Part shown: piece by piece, positions 61,950 to 64,000 of the stretch
Layout of the letters: each line of letters opens with the position of its first letter
Numbering within the stretch: the first letter of the stretch is position 1
From: Pseudomonas vancouverensis
GTDB taxonomy: Bacteria; Pseudomonadota; Gammaproteobacteria; Pseudomonadales; Pseudomonadaceae
DNA length: 64,000 bases
Assembly: GCF_004348895.1 (NCBI RefSeq)
Contig: NZ_RRZK01000003.1
Span: 151,510-215,509, forward strand
Reading direction: 5' to 3'
Notes under the pieces: generated by a model
The model's database searches: none
Seen by the model: the letters and a program-made list of their open reading frames with translations, nothing else
Told to the model about the DNA's origin: nothing
Made by a program: the position numbers and the translations under genes

Positions 61950-62642
61950 CTAGTTAGTCGTCTCGACCGGAAATCCTTCGGCCTGCATTTTTTTCAGCAC
62001 ATCCTGCCAGCGGGACAGACGCTTGGTATCGCCTACTTTCTGATTGCCCTTGGCACCCGGCAGCCACAGCCCTTCTGCATTGAAAGCGTAGACGGGCAGA
62101 AGATCCGTTCGTTGATTGGCCGGTTTGATGGCATCGACCAGGCTGTCCAGTACCAGCGGCATGGCGTCCGGGCGCGCGTAGTAAGTCAGCACCATGTGCG
62201 CGCGGTTTTGGGTCAATGCCTTTACGTAGGTAATGCGCAGCTTTTCACTTGCAACGCCCAGATGACGCAGGCTGAAGTACTTGGCGATAGCGTAGTCCTC
62301 ACAGTCTCCAGCGCCTTTCCACAAGGCTTCGATGGGTGTTGCCCAGTAGTCCTCCTGATGCCAGAGGTCGATGTCTTCGACATAGCGCAGTTCCTTGTTG
62401 AAGAAACGGTTGACCACATTAAGCTGCTCCAGCTCGCCGAGCTGTTTCTGGGTAGCCAACAGGTTTTGCCATTCGTTTATGCGCTGCTGGCCTTCACCTA
62501 AAGGCCCGTACAATGCCTGCGCCCGACGGCTGATCTGGGAAAAATCCCAATCGGCATGCAAACCGCCCAGCAGCACGCCGGCCAGCAGCAATGCGCTGCA
62601 CAGCCAGCGCAACATTCGGGGAATCGCTAAACGTGCGGCCAA
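61950..62642 (-). CDS. lapG: Periplasmic cysteine protease LapG
   Basis: This 230-residue protein has a signal-like helix (CSALLLAGVLLGGLHA) and a transglutaminase-like catalytic triad: Cys114 in GAGDCEDYAIAKY, His149 in NRAHMVLTYYA and Asp166 in VLDSLVD. LapG cleaves the N-terminus of large adhesins such as LapA to free the cell from a surface when LapD is not holding it. The frame starts with a TTG at 62642; an ATG at 62615 is also possible. No adhesin gene is in the window. Confidence 0.9.
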   Translation of the reverse strand: MAARLAIPRMLRWLCSALLLAGVLLGGLHADWDFSQISRRAQALYGPLGEGQQRINEWQNLLATQKQLGELEQLNVVNRFFNKELRYVEDIDLWHQEDYWATPIEALWKGAGDCEDYAIAKYFSLRHLGVASEKLRITYVKALTQNRAHMVLTYYARPDAMPLVLDSLVDAIKPANQRTDLLPVYAFNAEGLWLPGAKGNQKVGDTKRLSRWQDVLKKMQAEGFPVETTN

Positions 62643-62838
62643 GGCCAGGCATCCGCAAGAGACCAGTGGGAATCACTTGATGGTGTAGGTTAGCCCGGAA
62701 AATGACAACGGCACGCTGAGATCACGGGTGGCGCGCTAAACTGTCAACAGGACATCCCATTCGCAGATTGACAAGCAGTCAGGCAGTTACTAGTGTCCGT
62801 TGGATCCAAAATTCTTCAGTCAATCAGGGTGCGTAGTA

Positions 62839-63543
62839 GTGACACAAAAGCCCAACCCGCTGAGCAGTATCATGGTCGATGGGCCAATTCCGGCGCACCT
62901 GGCACGCTCGGTGATCGAAGAAACGCTGCGCTCGGCAATACTGGATGGGCGCATCCCCTGTGGCGCCGCCCTGCGTCAGCAAGACCTGGCAGACCTGTTT
63001 GGCGTCAGCCGCATGCCTGTTCGCGAAGCCTTGCGTCAACTCGAAGCACAAGCACTGCTGAACGTGATCGCCCACAAAGGCGCCGTGGTCGCTCCGCTGG
63101 TTCAGGGTGATGCGGTAGAAACCTACGCGTTGCGCATTCTGCTCGAGTCGGAAGCCCTGCGCCTCTCGATTCCGTTGCTCCAGGACGCCGACATCGAAGA
63201 GGCCACGCGCTACATCAATGAACTGGAATCCGAGCGTGACTACAGCGAAATTGGTCGGCTCAATCGCCTTTTCCACATGACGCTGTATTCCCGAGCGCCC
63301 AATCGACGGTTGTTGAGGCTGGTCGAAGACGGCTTGAATGAAGAAGAGCGCTTCCTGCGTTTCAACCTTGAAGCCATGGGCTTGGGCGAACTGTCCCAGG
63401 ACGATCACCGTGCATTGCTGCGAGCCGCGCAGGAGCGCGATGTCGAGCAATCGGTGACGCTGCTCACCCATCACCTCAACCGGGCGGTGGAGGTCATCAC
63501 GCTCTACCTCAACAGTCCCGAAGCCCTGGCCAGACGCTCTTGA
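62839..63543 (+). CDS. GntR-family transcriptional regulator (FadR subfamily)
   Basis: This 234-residue protein has an N-terminal winged helix (SVIEETLRSAILDGRIPCGAALRQQDLADLFGVSRMPVREALRQLEAQ) and an all-helical FCD effector domain with metal-type histidines (for example FHMTLYS and LTHHLNRAV). The start is a GTG with agggt about 8 bases upstream; a TTG start at 62800 or the ATG at 62872 are also possible. It is divergent from lapG. The target is unknown; it may sense a small carboxylic acid, as FadR-type regulators do. Confidence 0.8.
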   Translation: MTQKPNPLSSIMVDGPIPAHLARSVIEETLRSAILDGRIPCGAALRQQDLADLFGVSRMPVREALRQLEAQALLNVIAHKGAVVAPLVQGDAVETYALRILLESEALRLSIPLLQDADIEEATRYINELESERDYSEIGRLNRLFHMTLYSRAPNRRLLRLVEDGLNEEERFLRFNLEAMGLGELSQDDHRALLRAAQERDVEQSVTLLTHHLNRAVEVITLYLNSPEALARRS

Positions 63544-63580
63544 ATTGAGCCAGTCGGTGGCTTGTTGCTGTCAAGTCGGC

Positions 63581-63619
63581 AAAAAGCCCGCCTCCAAATT
63601 CAGAGGCGGGCTTTTTTTG
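63581..63619 (+). terminator. Rho-independent terminator after the GntR gene
   Basis: The 14-base stem aaaaagcccgcctc / gaggcgggcttttt has an eight-base loop and a T-run. It ends the GntR transcript and, being symmetric, could also end the rRNA operon on the other strand. Confidence 0.92.
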
Positions 63620-63659
63620 TGCCGCTCATTCGTGGGCTCTTGCCAGCCCTGAAATGACA

Positions 63660-63689
63660 AAACCCCAACCGCTTTCGCAATTGGGGTTT
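63660..63689 (-). terminator. Terminator hairpin after the 5S rRNA gene
   Basis: The stem aaaccccaa / ttggggttt with a 12-base loop is followed by T residues on the minus strand. It lies 10 bases after the 3' end of the first 5S gene. Confidence 0.85.
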
Positions 63690-63699
63690 CGGAATTCAA

Positions 63700-63815
63700 T
63701 CTTGACGATGACCTACTCTCACATGGGGAAACCCCACACTACCATCGGCGATGCATCGTTTCACTTCTGAGTTCGGGATGGGATCAGGTGGTTCCAACGC
63801 TCTATGGTCGTCAAG
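63700..63815 (-). rRNA. 5S ribosomal RNA
   Basis: This 116-base gene on the minus strand has the Pseudomonas 5S features: terminal pairing cttgacgac / gtcgtcaag-type ends, the loop ccatcccgaactcagaagtg (read on the minus strand) and the central cgatggtagtgtgg. It is the 3'-most part of an rRNA operon running leftward. A second copy follows upstream. Confidence 0.96.
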
Positions 63816-63880
63816 AAATTCTGTGACCAGCCCGTTACGCGGTAACGTGCCAGCAAAATCGGTGACTTCTACTAAAAACA

Positions 63881-63910
63881 AAACCCCAACTGCTTTCGCA
63901 ATTGGGGTTT
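63881..63910 (-). terminator. Hairpin between the two 5S rRNA copies
   Basis: The stem aaaccccaa / ttggggttt is the same as the one at 63660-63689. It lies between the two 5S copies. Together with the surrounding sequence it forms a duplicated unit of 221 bases. Confidence 0.75.
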
Positions 63911-63921
63911 CGGAATTTAAT

Positions 63922-64000
63922 CTTGACGATGACCTACTCTCACATGGGGAAACCCCACACTACCATCGGCGATGCATCGTTTCACTTCTGAGTTCGGGAT
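63922..64000 (-). rRNA. 5S ribosomal RNA, second copy, cut by window edge
   Basis: The visible 79 bases are identical in the overlapping part to the first 5S gene. Its 5' end lies beyond the window. Two tandem 5S copies at the end of one rRNA operon occur in several Pseudomonas genomes. Confidence 0.93.

Overview
The window reads as chromosomal DNA of a fluorescent-group Pseudomonas. The coding is GC-rich and dense. It holds the P. aeruginosa-like block cysA-cysW-cysT-sbp-oscA-phosphodiesterase-desA-diguanylate cyclase and gabD-gabT. It also holds an acetylated-cellulose (wss) operon of the P. fluorescens type, the LapD/LapG adhesin-control pair, REP palindromes typical of this group, and the 3' end of an rRNA operon with two 5S genes. 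Most of the window is core or common accessory genome. I did not find a clearly new multi-gene system. The unusual points are local: a rearranged lap/wss locus, a chemoreceptor bracketed by tRNA-derived repeats, a REP pair (REPIN) inside the 5' end of an efflux gene, and a frame-shifted RHS tail.

Layout. 1-3.5 kb: end of an Mpo1-like gene, a divergent hybrid histidine kinase and LuxR-type response regulator, and a LysE exporter. 3.5-7.6 kb: sulfate uptake (sbp-cysTWA) with the sulfur-starvation gene oscA. 7.8-13.4 kb: cyclic-di-GMP phosphodiesterase, acyl-lipid desaturase, diguanylate cyclase and a REC-HDOD protein. 13.5-19.1 kb: GABA catabolism (gabD-gabT), tRNA-Arg(CCG), and an amino-acid-type chemoreceptor flanked by a degenerate copy of the tRNA 3' end. 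19.1-27.7 kb: FadL-type porin, MltF-like transglycosylase, sulfatase and several envelope or unknown proteins. 27.7-32.9 kb: a MarR-controlled FUSC/HlyD/outer-membrane-factor efflux operon. 32.9-35.9 kb: a ParDE/RelE-type toxin-antitoxin pair, DUF2789, YbaK-type deacylase and an NfeD-slipin pair. 35.9-42.8 kb: a membrane glycosyltransferase, an EmrAB-like tripartite efflux operon and a LysR regulator. 43.0-44.1 kb: a short RHS-core protein with a probable frameshift. 44.3-59.0 kb: wssA-wssI on the minus strand. 59.6-62.6 kb: a small conserved gene, lapD and lapG. 62.8-64.0 kb: a GntR regulator and two 5S rRNA genes.

How the genes fit together. Cyclic-di-GMP links several parts. One phosphodiesterase and one diguanylate cyclase adjust the pool. 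The PilZ-bearing cellulose synthase WssB and the degenerate GGDEF/EAL receptor LapD read it. LapD normally restrains the protease LapG, which releases a large surface adhesin. No adhesin or type I secretion gene is in the window, and the cellulose operon lies beside lapDG instead. A FleQ-like box sits inside the candidate wss promoter. Sulfur acquisition (sbp-cysTWA, oscA, sulfatase) and GABA use (gabDT plus a nearby chemoreceptor) are two further functional groupings.
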